Made by a program: the position numbers and the translations under genes. Below, in pieces: positions 15,903 through 25,926 of a DNA stretch of 64,000 nucleotides. Below the pieces are notes generated by a model. It had not been told where the DNA came from and ran no database searches. It saw nothing but the letters and a program-made list of their open reading frames with translations. The DNA is from an uncultured Lactobacillus sp. (GTDB lineage: Bacteria; Bacillota; Bacilli; Lactobacillales; Lactobacillaceae): the NCBI RefSeq assembly GCF_948948975.1, contig NZ_CARBVX010000006.1, positions 1-64,000 on the forward strand. The letters run 5' to 3'. Every line of letters starts with the position of its first letter. The stretch's first letter is position 1.

Positions 15903-17711
15903 ATGGCTTATCAAGCGCTATATCGTAAATGGCGTCCGCGAACTTTTGATGGAGTCGTAGGACAAACAGCGATTACTGATACATTAAAAAATGCAATCAA
16001 GCGTGGCAAGATATCACATGCTTTTCTATTCGCAGGACCACGTGGTACTGGTAAAACATCATGTGCTAAAATTTTTGCCAAGGCCTTAAATTGTACTAAT
16101 CTGCAAGATGGAGAACCATGTAATGAATGTGAAAACTGTCTTGCGGCAGATCAAGGAACAATGAATGATATCATCGAAATCGATGCCGCATCTAACAATG
16201 GTGTTGATGAAATTCGAGATATCAGAGATAAAGTAAAATACGCCCCAACACAGGGAAAATATAAAGTCTACATCATCGATGAGGTTCATATGCTTTCGAT
16301 GGGTGCCTTCAATGCCTTGCTTAAGACACTAGAAGAGCCGCCGGAGCATGTGGTCTTTATCTTAGCTACAACAGAACTTCAAAAAGTTCCAGCAACTATT
16401 ATTTCTAGAACCCAGCGCTATAATTTCAAGCGGATTGATCAACATGATTTAATCGCTCGCATGACTTATATTCTTGGCCAAGAAAAAATTGACTTTGAAG
16501 AAAAGGCCCTTGAAGTAATTGCTCAAGTAGCTGATGGTGGAATGCGTGACAGTTTAAGTATCTTGGATCAGATTTTATCTTATGATCAAGATAAGGTTAA
16601 ATATGAAGATGCTTTAAGAATAACTGGTTATGCGGCTCAAGAAAAAATTGAACAAGTATTATTAAATTTACTTAATGGTGAAACTTCAGCAGCTCTTGAA
16701 ATAGTTCATGCACTTTTGCAGGATGGAGCATCTACTAAGAACATTTTAGACGAGTTAATCAGTCTAACTGTTAAAGGGATGCTAGCAATTAAGAGTAAGA
16801 AGGAAGAAACTTTTTTAACTGAGAATTATGTTTCTGAATTAGCTAAAATTCCAGAAGAAAAATTCTACTCACTCGTGCAAGCGGCTAATAGTGCCTTAAA
16901 TGACTTGCGCTACACTAACCAGCAACAAATTCCGCTTGATGTATTTGTAGTTCAAGTAACCCAAGCGCCAGTAAAAGCTGATAATACACCTCAACAAGCT
17001 GAAGCAATTTCGTCAGATGTTGTTCAAACTCTAAAAAATCAAATTGACATTTTAAGTAAGCAAGTTGCGGAATTGAAAAATAGACCGGCACCTGCTAGAA
17101 GTACTACTTCAGACTTTTCTGGCACAATTAAAACTGAAACTAAGTCGCAAATTAGGCAGCGTAATGAACAAGAAAATAAGCCAGAACAAAAGCCGAAAAG
17201 AAGAAAGGCTAATTCTAATAACCAAGCGGCTCAAGAAAATAACCGCCGGCAAGTATATCATGTGCTTGAAAATGCCACTAAGGAAGACTTAAATACAGTA
17301 AAAGATATTTGGCCAGACTTACTGTCTACGCTAAAGGTATCTCAAAGAGCTGTAATGGAAGTTTTGGATCCTGTGGCTGCAAGTCATGAGCAAATTGTTT
17401 TAAAATGTAAGTATGAATTATGGTTCGAGCGAGCAAATCAAGATGGAGACTTAATTTCTCAACTTGAAACTGAAATTGCGAAGCTAACAAAGCATAATTA
17501 TAGTATTGTTTTAGTTGCAGATTCTTCATGGTTGAAAGTACGGCATGATTTTGTGGCAAGTCATAAAGAAGAGTTACTTGCTAAAAAATTTCAAAAACTA
17601 GAAAAATCTGAACAAGAAGCAAATGGTAATCAGATAGATCCTCAAGCTAAAAAAGAAGTCATTGATAAGGCTAAAGAATTGTTTGGAGATCTAGCACAGA
17701 TTAAAGATTAA
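15903..17711 (+). CDS. dnaX: DNA polymerase III subunits gamma/tau
   Basis: A 602-residue clamp-loader ATPase. Walker [10 protein letters not shown] (45-53), a zinc module around [16 protein letters not shown], Walker [10 protein letters not shown] near residue 125 and sensor [12 protein letters not shown]-rich linker (about 370-450) leads to the tau C-terminal region that binds the polymerase. I see no obvious programmed frameshift signal for a short gamma form, so only tau may be made. Leads the dnaX-ybaB-recR-yaaL operon. Confidence 0.96.
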   Translation: MAYQALYRKWRPRTFDGVVGQTAITDTLKNAIKRGKISHAFLFAGPRGTGKTSCAKIFAKALNCTNLQDGEPCNECENCLAADQGTMNDIIEIDAASNNGVDEIRDIRDKVKYAPTQGKYKVYIIDEVHMLSMGAFNALLKTLEEPPEHVVFILATTELQKVPATIISRTQRYNFKRIDQHDLIARMTYILGQEKIDFEEKALEVIAQVADGGMRDSLSILDQILSYDQDKVKYEDALRITGYAAQEKIEQVLLNLLNGETSAALEIVHALLQDGASTKNILDELISLTVKGMLAIKSKKEETFLTENYVSELAKIPEEKFYSLVQAANSALNDLRYTNQQQIPLDVFVVQVTQAPVKADNTPQQAEAISSDVVQTLKNQIDILSKQVAELKNRPAPARSTTSDFSGTIKTETKSQIRQRNEQENKPEQKPKRRKANSNNQAAQENNRRQVYHVLENATKEDLNTVKDIWPDLLSTLKVSQRAVMEVLDPVAASHEQIVLKCKYELWFERANQDGDLISQLETEIAKLTKHNYSIVLVADSSWLKVRHDFVASHKEELLAKKFQKLEKSEQEANGNQIDPQAKKEVIDKAKELFGDLAQIKD

Positions 17712-17724
17712 GGAGAGAAAGAAT

Positions 17725-18054
17725 ATGGGTAAGAGACCTAATTTTGGTGGTATGGGCATGGGTAACATGCAAGGCTTGATCAAGCAAGCTAAGAAGATGC
17801 AACAACAAATGGAAGCTGAACAAGCAAACTTAGCTACTCAAGAATTTGTTGGTAAGTCTGCAGATGACATGGTAGTTGCTACTTTTAGCGGCGACCGTAA
17901 ATTAAAAGACTTGAAGATTGATAAGGAAGCAATCGATCCCGACGATCCAGATATGCTTCAAGATCTTGTTATCGATGCTGTAAACAAGGGAATCAAGGCA
18001 GTCGATGATGCTACTCAAGCATCAATGGGCAAATACACTAAAGGTTTGATGTAA
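17725..18054 (+). CDS. ebfC: YbaB/EbfC nucleoid-associated protein
   Basis: A 109-residue DNA-binding protein with an N-terminal glycine/methionine-rich start ([20 protein letters not shown]) and the central sheet ([17 protein letters not shown]) of the YbaB family. It forms a homodimeric clamp on DNA. It lies 13 bases after dnaX and 1 base before recR, the conserved order in most bacteria. Confidence 0.92.
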   Translation: MGKRPNFGGMGMGNMQGLIKQAKKMQQQMEAEQANLATQEFVGKSADDMVVATFSGDRKLKDLKIDKEAIDPDDPDMLQDLVIDAVNKGIKAVDDATQASMGKYTKGLM

Positions 18055-18055
18055 G

Positions 18056-18655
18056 ATGCAATATCCATTACCAATTGCCCGTTTAATTGATAATTATATG
18101 AAGCTGCCTGGTATTGGTGAAAAAACAGCAACTCGCTTAGCCTTTTACACAATGGACATGCCAGAAGATGATGTGGAAGACTTTTCTAAGTCATTAATGC
18201 AGGTGAAAGAAAACCTTCATTCTTGTTCTATCTGTGGAAACATCACTGAAAGTGATCCATGTGAGATTTGTCGCGATCAAAATCGTGACCGCTCAACGAT
18301 AATGGTAGTTGAGCAACCAAAAGATGTCATGGCTTTTGAGGAAATGGGCGAATATAATGGCTTGTACCATGTCTTACATGGAGTCTTGTCCCCAATGGAT
18401 GGAGTAGGCCCAGAAGAAATTAACATTAAGAGCTTGATTACTAGACTTCAAAAACAAGATGAAGTTAAAGAAGTTATTCTTGCCCTAAACTCCAGCCCAG
18501 AAGGTGAAGCAACTGCTATGTATCTAGCTAAGCTGATTAAGCCAGCTGGCTTAAAGGTAACGCGTCTTGCTGCTGGTTTAGCCGTGGGTAGCGATATTGA
18601 ATATGCGAACTCAATTACTTTGAAGCGCGCTGTTCAAGGGAGAACAGATCTATGA
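18056..18655 (+). CDS. recR: Recombination protein RecR
   Basis: A 199-residue RecR of the RecFOR gap-repair pathway. N-terminal helix-hairpin-helix ([16 protein letters not shown]), four-cysteine zinc finger ([16 protein letters not shown], about 58-73), then the TOPRIM domain with MVVEQPKD and the C-terminal [15 protein letters not shown]. It begins one base after the ebfC stop and overlaps the next gene by 4 bases. Confidence 0.96.
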   Translation: MQYPLPIARLIDNYMKLPGIGEKTATRLAFYTMDMPEDDVEDFSKSLMQVKENLHSCSICGNITESDPCEICRDQNRDRSTIMVVEQPKDVMAFEEMGEYNGLYHVLHGVLSPMDGVGPEEINIKSLITRLQKQDEVKEVILALNSSPEGEATAMYLAKLIKPAGLKVTRLAAGLAVGSDIEYANSITLKRAVQGRTDL

Positions 18656-18888
18656 TTGGAAAAAGGAACAAAGTTAAAAAAGCAGGTGACGAACGATTAC
18701 TAAGAATTGTTGCTCACCTGCAAAGACAACTTGCTGAACAAAAAGTTTTCGATCAAACAACAATCGATTATTCATTTGATAATCGAGTTTTAAATAAAAT
18801 TCTTCATGCAAAATTTATTTTTTTATACGAAGAAGCAAGAAGAAGAAACACTAAATCTAGTAGCTCATCAAGCGTTATTACTAGATAA
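18652..18888 (+). CDS. yaaL: YaaL-like (DUF2508) small protein
   Basis: A 78-residue, strongly charged helical protein ([20 protein letters not shown]...) of the family found right after recR in Firmicutes. Function unknown. The start overlaps the recR stop as ATGA. A serine-rich tail (SSSSSS) precedes the terminator. Confidence 0.8.
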   Translation: MIGKRNKVKKAGDERLLRIVAHLQRQLAEQKVFDQTTIDYSFDNRVLNKILHAKFIFLYEEARRRNTKSSSSSSVITR

Positions 18889-18892
18889 TGTA

Positions 18893-18915
18893 GTCCACTG
18901 CGGTGGACTTTTTTT
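18893..18915 (+). terminator. Terminator of the dnaX operon
   Basis: GTCCAC-TGCG-GTGGAC followed by T7. Confidence 0.92.
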
Positions 18916-18994
18916 GTGGAAAAATAAATAATCTTGAAAAAACAAGTCTGTCTTTCTTTTTTCTTTTACAGTACAATGCCAAGTGGGGGTAGAC

Positions 18995-19636
18995 ATGAGA
19001 GGATATTTAATTACATTTGAAGGCCCAGATGGGGCAGGAAAAACTACAGTTATTAACGAAATAATTAAGCAATTGCCGCAAACTTTACAAGAGCGAACTA
19101 TTGTTACACGTGAGCCAGGGGGATCGAAAATTTCAGAAAATATCAGAACGATTATTTTAGATCCAGAAAATAAAGAAATGGACGATCGAACTGAGGCTTT
19201 GCTTTATGCAGCCCAAAGAAGTCAACATGTGAGTGAAGTAATTCGTCCAGCCTTAGCAGCTGGTAAAGTAGTTTTATCAGATAGATTTATTGATAGTTCT
19301 TTAGCTTACCAAGGTGTAGGTAGAAATCTAGGTGTTGAAGAAGTAAAGCAAATTAATAATTTTGGAACTAGCGGACTTGAACCTGACCTAACGATTTTCT
19401 TAGACCTAGATCCAGCTATTGGTTTGGCTAGAATTGAAAAAGAGCGGGCTGGTCAAGAAGATCGACTTGAACAAGAAAAAATTGACTTCCATAATAAGGT
19501 CTATGCTGGTTATCGTGAATTACTTGAACGCTATCCTGATCGAATTAAAAAAGTAGATGCTAATTTGCCGATCAAGGATGTTGCAGCTAATAGTGTTAAA
19601 ATAATAAGAAAACAATTACCTGATATTTTTATGTAA
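18995..19636 (+). CDS. tmk: Thymidylate kinase
   Basis: A 213-residue kinase that phosphorylates dTMP to dTDP. Starts [18 protein letters not shown] with the P-loop at residues 10-18; the DR(F/Y) motif [13 protein letters not shown] binds the nucleotide. I prefer ATG 18995 to the in-frame GTG at 18983, because the run AAGTGGGGG then acts as ribosome binding site. First gene of tmk-darA-holB-yabA-rsmI. Confidence 0.95.
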   Translation: MRGYLITFEGPDGAGKTTVINEIIKQLPQTLQERTIVTREPGGSKISENIRTIILDPENKEMDDRTEALLYAAQRSQHVSEVIRPALAAGKVVLSDRFIDSSLAYQGVGRNLGVEEVKQINNFGTSGLEPDLTIFLDLDPAIGLARIEKERAGQEDRLEQEKIDFHNKVYAGYRELLERYPDRIKKVDANLPIKDVAANSVKIIRKQLPDIFM

Positions 19637-19649
19637 GGATTTGGTAAGA

Positions 19650-19976
19650 ATGAAACTTGTTTTAGCAATTGTACAGGATAAAGATGCAGATACCTTAGCA
19701 AAAGAATTTATTCAAAATGATGTTCGTGCAACTAAATTAGCTACCAGCGGTGGCTTTTTGAGAGCAGGGAATACAACTTTTATCGTGGGTATTGAAGATG
19801 ACCGCGTAAATGAAGTATTAGAAATCATTAAAAAGAGCTCCCATACTAGAGAACAATATGTCTCGAATATGAACATGGATGCTGCAGGCACTTCCATGCT
19901 TGGAAAACCAGTTCAAGTTACTGTTGGCGGAGCGACTGTCTTTGTATTACCAGTTGAGGAATTTAAGCACTTTTAA
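19650..19976 (+). CDS. darA: Cyclic di-AMP-binding PII-like protein DarA (PstA/YaaQ)
   Basis: A 108-residue PII-like protein. MKLVLAIVQDKDADTLAKEF, the RATKLATSGGFLRAGNTTF loop and the closing VGGATVFVLPVEEF fit the YaaQ/DarA family, which forms trimers that bind c-di-AMP. ATG 19650 is preferred to TTG 19641, since AAGGAT lies upstream. Its place between tmk and holB is the conserved Firmicutes order. Its downstream targets are not known in general. Confidence 0.92.
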   Translation: MKLVLAIVQDKDADTLAKEFIQNDVRATKLATSGGFLRAGNTTFIVGIEDDRVNEVLEIIKKSSHTREQYVSNMNMDAAGTSMLGKPVQVTVGGATVFVLPVEEFKHF

Positions 19977-20833
19977 TGATTGATTTAAAAAATATTGGCC
20001 AAAAGCAGGCTGATCTTTTAAGGGATGCATATTTAAATAAAAAAGTTGCCCATAGTTACTTGTTTGTCGATCCCATGCAAAAGAAGGGAATAAATACAGC
20101 TTACTGGCTGGCCTGCCTTTTTAATTGCTTAGGAGAAGATAAGCCAGACGGAACTTGTAACAATTGTCAGAGAATCTTAGATGGAAATCATCCAGATGTC
20201 TTCTTAGTAAAACTAGAAGGTAAGCAGACTCTCTCAATTGATCAGATTCGTCCTTTAAAAGAAGAACTTGCTAAGAGCCCTGTTGAAGGAAATCGCCGCT
20301 TTTTTATAATTGAAAATGCGGAAAAATTAACTTTAGCTGCAAGCAACGCCTTGCTTAATTTATTAGAAGAACCAGTAGCACCAGTAGTTACGATTCTGAT
20401 CACAAATAATGAAAATCAGATTTTACCAACGGTTAAATCCAGAACCCAGATTCTTAATTTTTCTGATGAAAAGATTGATAGTAAAAGAGCACGGCTACTT
20501 GAATATGGCTTAACAGATGAAGAAATTGATGATCTAGGCGATACAAGTAAGCTTGAAGAAGAGAGTAGATACTTGTTTCAAGAATTATTAGAACATAATG
20601 ATTTAGCCTTGGTGCGTGTGAATCAGATCAGCAATCTTGCTACTAAGCCGGCAAGTCAAAAGTTTGTTTTTTATCAGCTTAAGACTTTGGCAATGAAGAG
20701 CTTAGAAGCTGGCAAAAAGTTAAGAGCAAGTGCATCTTTATTAGAGTTATTAATGACTTGCGATAAGATGCGAGCTAGTAATGTTAGTTTCCACAATACA
20801 TTAGATTATTTAGTATTGAGTTTTGAACGGTAG
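19976..20833 (+). CDS. holB: DNA polymerase III subunit delta'
   Basis: A 285-residue clamp-loader subunit related to DnaX. It has the zinc-type cysteines (CLFNCLGEDKPDGTCNNC) and the SRC-like sensor KSRTQILNF, and lacks a functional P-loop (the equivalent region reads VDPMQKKGI), as expected of delta prime. The start overlaps the darA stop (TAATG), indicating translational coupling. Confidence 0.93.
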   Translation: MIDLKNIGQKQADLLRDAYLNKKVAHSYLFVDPMQKKGINTAYWLACLFNCLGEDKPDGTCNNCQRILDGNHPDVFLVKLEGKQTLSIDQIRPLKEELAKSPVEGNRRFFIIENAEKLTLAASNALLNLLEEPVAPVVTILITNNENQILPTVKSRTQILNFSDEKIDSKRARLLEYGLTDEEIDDLGDTSKLEEESRYLFQELLEHNDLALVRVNQISNLATKPASQKFVFYQLKTLAMKSLEAGKKLRASASLLELLMTCDKMRASNVSFHNTLDYLVLSFER

Positions 20834-20843
20834 GTGTTTTTGA

Positions 20844-21188
20844 GTGGATCCATTTTCACAATTGTCACAATTACAGCACAATCTTCAGGCAATGACAAAA
20901 ACTGTTGCCGGTCTGGAAAATGACATGCTTGAAGTATTGAAAGAAAATACAGAATTAAAAGTTGAAAATCAACTGTTAAGAGAAAAAATTAGTAAGTTAG
21001 ATGCAAATAAAGAACCAGCCGAAAATAAGTCGCAAGCTGGTTTGAAGTCGTTAAGAAACATCTACGATTCCGGTTACCATATCTGCAATATGTACTATGG
21101 TTCTCACCGTGAATCAGGTGAAGATTGTATGTTTTGCTTAGATATTTTAGATAATTTTGTAAATCACGGACAAAAGAGTAGGGGATAA
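20844..21188 (+). CDS. yabA: Replication initiation control protein YabA
   Basis: A 114-residue protein with an N-terminal coiled coil (about residues 1-55) and a C-terminal zinc-binding part (YHICNMYYGSHR...CMFC). In B. subtilis YabA bridges DnaA and the sliding clamp to limit re-initiation. The start is a GTG at 20844, 10 bases after holB; a GGTAGG sequence precedes it at slightly long spacing. Confidence 0.92.
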   Translation: MDPFSQLSQLQHNLQAMTKTVAGLENDMLEVLKENTELKVENQLLREKISKLDANKEPAENKSQAGLKSLRNIYDSGYHICNMYYGSHRESGEDCMFCLDILDNFVNHGQKSRG

Positions 21189-21193
21189 AAATT

Positions 21194-22051
21194 ATGCAAG
21201 TGCAGAGTAGTTTTAATGAAAAAGATAAGGGACGTCTGTATCTTGTCCCTACTCCAATTGGAAATTTAGAAGATATTACTTTAAGAGCAAAAAGAATTCT
21301 AACTGAAGCTGACTACATTGCAGCTGAAGATACCCGAACTAGTGGGATCTTGCTTGAAAAGATTGGCGTTCATAATAAGATGATTTCTTTTCATAAGTAT
21401 AATTCTAAAGAACGGGCACCAGAGTTGATCAAGCTACTTAAAGAAGGAAAGACAATTGCTGAGATTTCTGATGCTGGGATGCCAGTGATTTCTGATCCAG
21501 GTTATGTCTTAGTGCAAGAATGTATCAAAAATGACATTCCTGTTGTGTCTCTTCCTGGTCCTTCAGCTTTTGCGACTGCCTTAATTGCTTCGGGGTTTGA
21601 TGCACAACCCTTTACTTATTATGGCTTTTTGCCGCGTAAGAGCAGTGAGCAAAAGAAGTACTTTGAAATGATGAATACTTCGCGTGCTACTTCAATTTTT
21701 TATGAAGCACCGCATCGATTGAAGAAGACCTTGAAGACTTTAGCTGAAGTAATTAAGCCAGATCGAAAAATTGCTTTAGCGCGGGAGTTAACCAAGATTC
21801 ATGAAGAATATATCAGAGGATCAATTAGTGAGATTAATGAGTATTTCACTGAAAATGATCCTCGAGGTGAATTTGTGGTTTTAGTTTCTCCTAATGAAGA
21901 GGAAGAAAAGCAACTTTCTTGGGATGAGTTAATCAAGCAAGTAGCTGAACGGGTAGAGGCTGGAGAAAGTAAAAAAGATGCCATTAAGTCAGTTGCTAAG
22001 GCAAATAAGGTTTCAAAGAATGAACTTTATGACAAATACCATCAAAATTAA
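21194..22051 (+). CDS. rsmI: 16S rRNA (cytidine(1402)-2'-O)-methyltransferase
   Basis: A 285-residue tetrapyrrole-methylase-fold enzyme. RLYLVPTPIGNLEDITLRAK and ISDAGMPVISDPGY are the family signatures. It methylates the ribose of C1402 in the ribosomal P site. It follows yabA by 5 bases and closes the replication operon; a thioesterase gene follows directly. Confidence 0.95.
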   Translation: MQVQSSFNEKDKGRLYLVPTPIGNLEDITLRAKRILTEADYIAAEDTRTSGILLEKIGVHNKMISFHKYNSKERAPELIKLLKEGKTIAEISDAGMPVISDPGYVLVQECIKNDIPVVSLPGPSAFATALIASGFDAQPFTYYGFLPRKSSEQKKYFEMMNTSRATSIFYEAPHRLKKTLKTLAEVIKPDRKIALARELTKIHEEYIRGSISEINEYFTENDPRGEFVVLVSPNEEEEKQLSWDELIKQVAERVEAGESKKDAIKSVAKANKVSKNELYDKYHQN

Positions 22052-22065
22052 GCATGAGGATTAAG

Positions 22066-22800
22066 ATGGAAAAGATTTTTAAAGAAGAGCACCAAGTTAG
22101 CTATGGGGATTGTGATGAAACAGGAAAAATTCAACTTCCTCATTTAATTGAGCATTTTATGCAGGTTTCAAATGATCAATTAACTTCAGGTGGTGCTGGG
22201 ATTCATGATTTACTAAAGCAAAATCTAGGCTGGGTTGTAGTTGAGTATCATCTTGATATCGACCGCTTGCCTGAAGCTGGTGAAAAAATTACCGTTACTA
22301 CAAATGGTAGTGGATATAATCGCTTTTTTGAATACAGAGATTTTGGTATAATTGATTCTACTAACAAAAAGATAGTAGATGCTAAAAGCCAATGGGTAAT
22401 TTTAGATTTAAAGAATCGTAAAATTACTGAGGCAGATGATCAAATGATGCAGAAATTTGGAAATCCATACTTGAAACATATGCCGCGCTTTAAGAGATTA
22501 CGTCCCTTAAAAGAATATCGCTCAAGTAAGAGATATGCTGTTAGATACTATGATTTGGATACAAACCATCATTTAACTAATAGTGTTTATTTTGATTGGA
22601 TGATTGATACCTTGCCAAGAGAATTCTTGAACTCTCATACTGTCAAAAGTATTGATATTTCATTTAAAAAAGAAGTTCAATACGGCGATCAAGCACTATC
22701 AGAAGTAGAGCTTGATCAAGATACATTGACTTCGTATCATTTAATTTCTAATCAGGGTAATACTTCTGCTTTAGCTGAAATTAATTGGAAAGAAAATTAA
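22066..22800 (+). CDS. Acyl-ACP thioesterase
   Basis: A 244-residue double hot-dog protein. The N-terminal half contains VSYGDCDETGKIQLPHLIEHFMQ and the C-terminal half RYYDLDTNHHLTNSVYFDWM, the pattern of FatA-like acyl-ACP thioesterases, which release fatty acids from acyl carrier protein. ATG 22066 is chosen because GAGGATTA lies 7 bases upstream; an in-frame ATG at 22054 precedes that site. Terminator follows. Confidence 0.88.
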   Translation: MEKIFKEEHQVSYGDCDETGKIQLPHLIEHFMQVSNDQLTSGGAGIHDLLKQNLGWVVVEYHLDIDRLPEAGEKITVTTNGSGYNRFFEYRDFGIIDSTNKKIVDAKSQWVILDLKNRKITEADDQMMQKFGNPYLKHMPRFKRLRPLKEYRSSKRYAVRYYDLDTNHHLTNSVYFDWMIDTLPREFLNSHTVKSIDISFKKEVQYGDQALSEVELDQDTLTSYHLISNQGNTSALAEINWKEN

Positions 22801-22802
22801 AG

Positions 22803-22837
22803 GCATGACTTGTTGTTAGTACAGTCGTGCTTTTTTT
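22803..22837 (+). terminator. Terminator of the tmk-rsmI-thioesterase operon
   Basis: GCATGACT / AGTCGTGC hairpin followed by T7. Confidence 0.88.
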
Positions 22838-22848
22838 GAAAGGTAGGG

Positions 22849-23370
22849 ATGCCAATGAAGGCAGGAATAAAGAAATTAGATTTGCAAGGTTTAGTTACCT
22901 TAGCTCTTTTTGTAGCCATGGATATTGTACTTGAGAAGATATCTTTTGGTCCATCAACCTTAAAGGTAGGTTTAGGATTTATTGGAAGTGCACTGCTTGC
23001 TTATTATTTTGGTCCCTTGTGGGGCGGAATTGGGGCATTAGCCAGTGACTTATTACGGTCGGCGATTTTTGGAGTTGAGGGAGGCTTCTTCCCTGGCTTT
23101 ACGCTGTCAGCAATTGTTGGGGTAGTAATTTACGCCCTCTTCCTATATCAAAAACCAATTAAATGGTGGCGGATCATTGCTGCAACCTTATTAGTTACCT
23201 TAGTTGTTAATGTCTTAATGAATACTTACTGGATTCATCTATTATATGGCTTAGATTTAAGAGCAGCATTTCTACAAAGAATTCTAAAAGAGTTAATCAC
23301 TCCTTGGATTCAAATTGTCGTTCTTTACGTGATTTTAAATGCTCTTCAACGTGTTAAAATAAGAAGGTAA
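22849..23370 (+). CDS. folT: Folate ECF transporter S component FolT
   Basis: A 173-residue, six-segment substrate-capture protein. ISFGPSTLKVGLGFIG and GFFPGFTLSAIVGVVIYALF, with MNTYWI, fit the FolT group. It would team with shared EcfAA'T energising subunits encoded elsewhere to import folate. There is no riboswitch in the 48-base gap upstream. Either ATG 22849 or 22855 could be the start; GGTAGGG favours the first. Confidence 0.85.
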   Translation: MPMKAGIKKLDLQGLVTLALFVAMDIVLEKISFGPSTLKVGLGFIGSALLAYYFGPLWGGIGALASDLLRSAIFGVEGGFFPGFTLSAIVGVVIYALFLYQKPIKWWRIIAATLLVTLVVNVLMNTYWIHLLYGLDLRAAFLQRILKELITPWIQIVVLYVILNALQRVKIRR

Positions 23371-23398
23371 TTTCGATAATAATAAGGATAGAATTTAA

Positions 23399-24124
23399 AT
23401 GAAAATATTAAGTATTACTACTGCAACCAATCATTTGAGCGTAGCTTTGAATGATGGAGATAAAATTTTGGAAAAGAACGAAGAAGATCATCGAAATCAT
23501 AGTGAACATTTAGATCCTTTAATTAATGAATTGTTGAAGGAAAATGATCTTACTTTAAAAGATATTGATCGTTTTGCAGTTGCAGAAGGTCCTGGTTCTT
23601 ATACTGGTTTAAGAATTGGAATTACTACTGCGAAGATGTTTGCTTCTATTTTAAATAAAGACTTAGTTGGAGTATCAACTTTAGCAGCGTTAGCTAATGG
23701 TGCAAGCGATGGCTTGATTGTAAGTGAATTAGATGCTCGTAATAAGAATTTCTTTGCTGGTGTTTATCGTAAAGCTGACGGTAAGTTAGAGAATCTAGTT
23801 CCTGACGGTCACTATCATTTAGATGACTTGATGAATAAGGTGAAAGATCTTGGCTTATCTGAACAAGTTATCTTTGTTGGTAGCCCAATTGAAAAATACC
23901 AAGATGAAATTAAGGACTTACTTGGTTCAGACAATTTCACTCAAGATGCTGGAGACAACCAAATTCATGCTGGTGAAATTGGAAAGTTAGCTCTTAATAA
24001 AGAAACAGTAGATCCTGATAAGATGGTGCCAAAATATTTGAGACGTACGCAAGCTGAAATGGATTGGCATAATAAGACTGGGAAGGCATTTGGCCCGGAT
24101 AGCGACTATGTTGAAGAAGTTTAG
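23399..24124 (+). CDS. tsaB: tRNA t6A synthesis protein TsaB
   Basis: A 241-residue ASKHA-fold protein. KILSITTATNHLSVAL is the opening nucleotide-fold strand pair, and VAEGPGSYTGLRIGITTAKM is the hallmark TsaB segment. It scaffolds TsaD and TsaE in threonylcarbamoylation of A37 in ANN-decoding tRNAs. Its last 17 bases overlap rimI. The tsaB-rimI-tsaD order is standard in Gram-positives. Confidence 0.95.
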   Translation: MKILSITTATNHLSVALNDGDKILEKNEEDHRNHSEHLDPLINELLKENDLTLKDIDRFAVAEGPGSYTGLRIGITTAKMFASILNKDLVGVSTLAALANGASDGLIVSELDARNKNFFAGVYRKADGKLENLVPDGHYHLDDLMNKVKDLGLSEQVIFVGSPIEKYQDEIKDLLGSDNFTQDAGDNQIHAGEIGKLALNKETVDPDKMVPKYLRRTQAEMDWHNKTGKAFGPDSDYVEEV

Positions 24125-24644
24125 TTTATTTTTCCATCCGATAGAAATCGACCTCAGCTTTACGCCTTTTGCCTTGAGACTGAATAATGAAACTTATCAG
24201 GTTATGAAGGCTAGCGATGAGAATATTGCGGACTTGTTAGGTTTAGAGCAAGAAGTGTATTTTGGACGGACGCCTTGGAGTCGATTTTCTTTTAAGAGTG
24301 AATTAAAGAAGCATGCTAATTCCTTGTACTTGGTAGTTTATCAAGGCTCGACTTTGGTGGGCTTTGTGGGGATGAGAATGCAGGCTCAAGAAGGTCATAT
24401 TACCAATATTGCGGTGAAACCTACTTATCAGCGAAGAGGAATTGGTGAATTCTTGCTGAGAACGATGATTGGGATTGCTGAGAAAAATCATGCAGTTCAG
24501 ATGACTTTAGAAGTACGCAGCGATAACTATAATGCTCAAAGTTTATATCGTAAGTTAGGCTTTAAGGATAACTTTATCCGGAAGAACTACTATACTATTG
24601 AACAAGCAGATGCGATTAGCATGATTAAGGAATTGACAGATTAA
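24108..24644 (+). CDS. rimI: Ribosomal-protein alanine N-acetyltransferase RimI
   Basis: A 178-residue GNAT acetyltransferase with the acetyl-CoA loop [15 protein letters not shown] and the C-terminal YRKLGFKDN. It is longer than minimal RimI by an N-terminal 30 residues. ATG 24108 lies within the end of tsaB, so translation is probably coupled; an in-frame TTG at 24090 is less likely. By context it acetylates ribosomal protein N-termini, but the substrate is inferred. Confidence 0.85.
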   Translation: MLKKFSLFFHPIEIDLSFTPFALRLNNETYQVMKASDENIADLLGLEQEVYFGRTPWSRFSFKSELKKHANSLYLVVYQGSTLVGFVGMRMQAQEGHITNIAVKPTYQRRGIGEFLLRTMIGIAEKNHAVQMTLEVRSDNYNAQSLYRKLGFKDNFIRKNYYTIEQADAISMIKELTD

Positions 24645-24661
24645 GAATAGGAAGAGATAAA

Positions 24662-25708
24662 GTGACTAAAAAAGATGTTCGAATTTTAGCATTTGAAAGC
24701 TCATGTGATGAAACTTCAACTGCTGTGATTAAAAATGGTCGTGAAATCGAAAGCTTAATTGTAGCTACTCAAATTAAAAGTCATCAACGCTTTGGTGGGG
24801 TTGTGCCAGAGGTAGCAAGTCGTCACCATATTGAAGTAATTACGCAGATTACTAAGGAAGCTTTAGATGAAGCAAATGCGACTTGGGCTGATATTGATGC
24901 AATTGCGGTCACCTATGGACCAGGTCTAGTTGGGGCACTTTTGATTGGTGTTAGTGCAGCAAAGGCTGCTTCAATGGCAACTGGAATTCCGTTAATTGGC
25001 GTTGACCACATTATGGGCCACATTATGGCAGCGCAATTAAAGGATGAGATTGAATATCCAGCTCTTGCCTTGCAGGTGTCTGGTGGACATACTGAGATTG
25101 TCTTGATGAAGGATCCGATCCACTTTGAAATTGTGGGTGATACCAGGGATGATGCAGCTGGTGAAGCCTATGATAAGATCGGCCGCGTTTTAGGTGTTAA
25201 TTACCCAGCAGGTAAGACGATTGATGAGTGGGCACATAAGGGGAAAGATACCTTCCACTTCCCAAGAGCAATGATGGAAGATGATGACTATGACTTCTCC
25301 TTCTCTGGTCTTAAGAGTGCCTTCATTAATACTTGCCACCATGCAGATCAAATTCATGAAGAGCTTAATAAGTATGACCTAGCTGCAAGTTTCCAGGCTT
25401 CAGTTGTGGATGTGTTAAGTCATAAGACAATTAGAGCAATTAAGGAATATAAGCCGAAGACCTTTATTCTAGGCGGCGGGGTCGCCGCAAACCACGGCTT
25501 ACGGGATAGATTAGCAGAAGAGATTGAAAAGTTGCCTGCTGATATTAAGCCAAAGGTAATCTTGCCAGACTTGAAGCTTTGCGGTGATAATGCAGCAATG
25601 ATTGGTGCAGCTGCTTATAACTTGTATCAAGCAGGTAAGTTTAGTGATGTGAACTTAAATGCAGATCCATCACTTGAGTTGCCATATGCCGATAGCATGT
25701 TGAAATAA
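24662..25708 (+). CDS. tsaD: tRNA N6-adenosine threonylcarbamoyltransferase TsaD
   Basis: A 348-residue ASKHA enzyme. Early [12 protein letters not shown], the metal-binding HIMGHI (HxxxH), [10 protein letters not shown] and the [14 protein letters not shown] phosphate loop are intact. It transfers the threonylcarbamoyl group to A37. It starts with GTG at 24662, with GGAAGAG 8 bases upstream. Strong terminator downstream. Confidence 0.96.
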   Translation: MTKKDVRILAFESSCDETSTAVIKNGREIESLIVATQIKSHQRFGGVVPEVASRHHIEVITQITKEALDEANATWADIDAIAVTYGPGLVGALLIGVSAAKAASMATGIPLIGVDHIMGHIMAAQLKDEIEYPALALQVSGGHTEIVLMKDPIHFEIVGDTRDDAAGEAYDKIGRVLGVNYPAGKTIDEWAHKGKDTFHFPRAMMEDDDYDFSFSGLKSAFINTCHHADQIHEELNKYDLAASFQASVVDVLSHKTIRAIKEYKPKTFILGGGVAANHGLRDRLAEEIEKLPADIKPKVILPDLKLCGDNAAMIGAAAYNLYQAGKFSDVNLNADPSLELPYADSMLK

Positions 25709-25760
25709 GAGCTAGAAAATAAACGATAAAGAATAGTTAACAGAATAAGTTATTTTATGA

Positions 25761-25817
25761 AAAACCAAATGATGTTGAAGAATAACGTTTTTTCTTCGAT
25801 GTCGTTTGGTTTTTTTG
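25761..25817 (+). terminator. Terminator of tsaB-rimI-tsaD
   Basis: Long imperfect hairpin: AAACCAAATGA / TCGTTTGGTTT outside, GTTGAAGAA / TTCTTCGAT inside, then T-run. Confidence 0.85.
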
Positions 25818-25835
25818 CTTTGTTCGTAAAACACC

Positions 25836-25866
25836 TTGACAAAATAAAAAATGGGGGGGGTAAACT
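25836..25866 (+). promoter_or_regulatory. Surface-protein promoter with a G8 tract in the spacer
   Basis: TTGACA (25836-25841) and TAAACT (25861-25866) are separated by 19 bases, the last eight of which are G (25853-25860). Loss of two G would give the optimal 17-base spacer. Homopolymeric spacer tracts are a known basis of phase-variable promoters in other bacteria; here it is inferred. Confidence 0.65.
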
Positions 25867-25926
25867 AGGCTTGTATCTACCTTTTAGATCGAACCCAGTT
25901 ATTTAATTATATTTGGAGGAGTAAGA

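Noticed and set aside
22801..22848. Folate-type riboswitch before folT
   Set aside because: The gap is occupied by a terminator and is too short for a known riboswitch.
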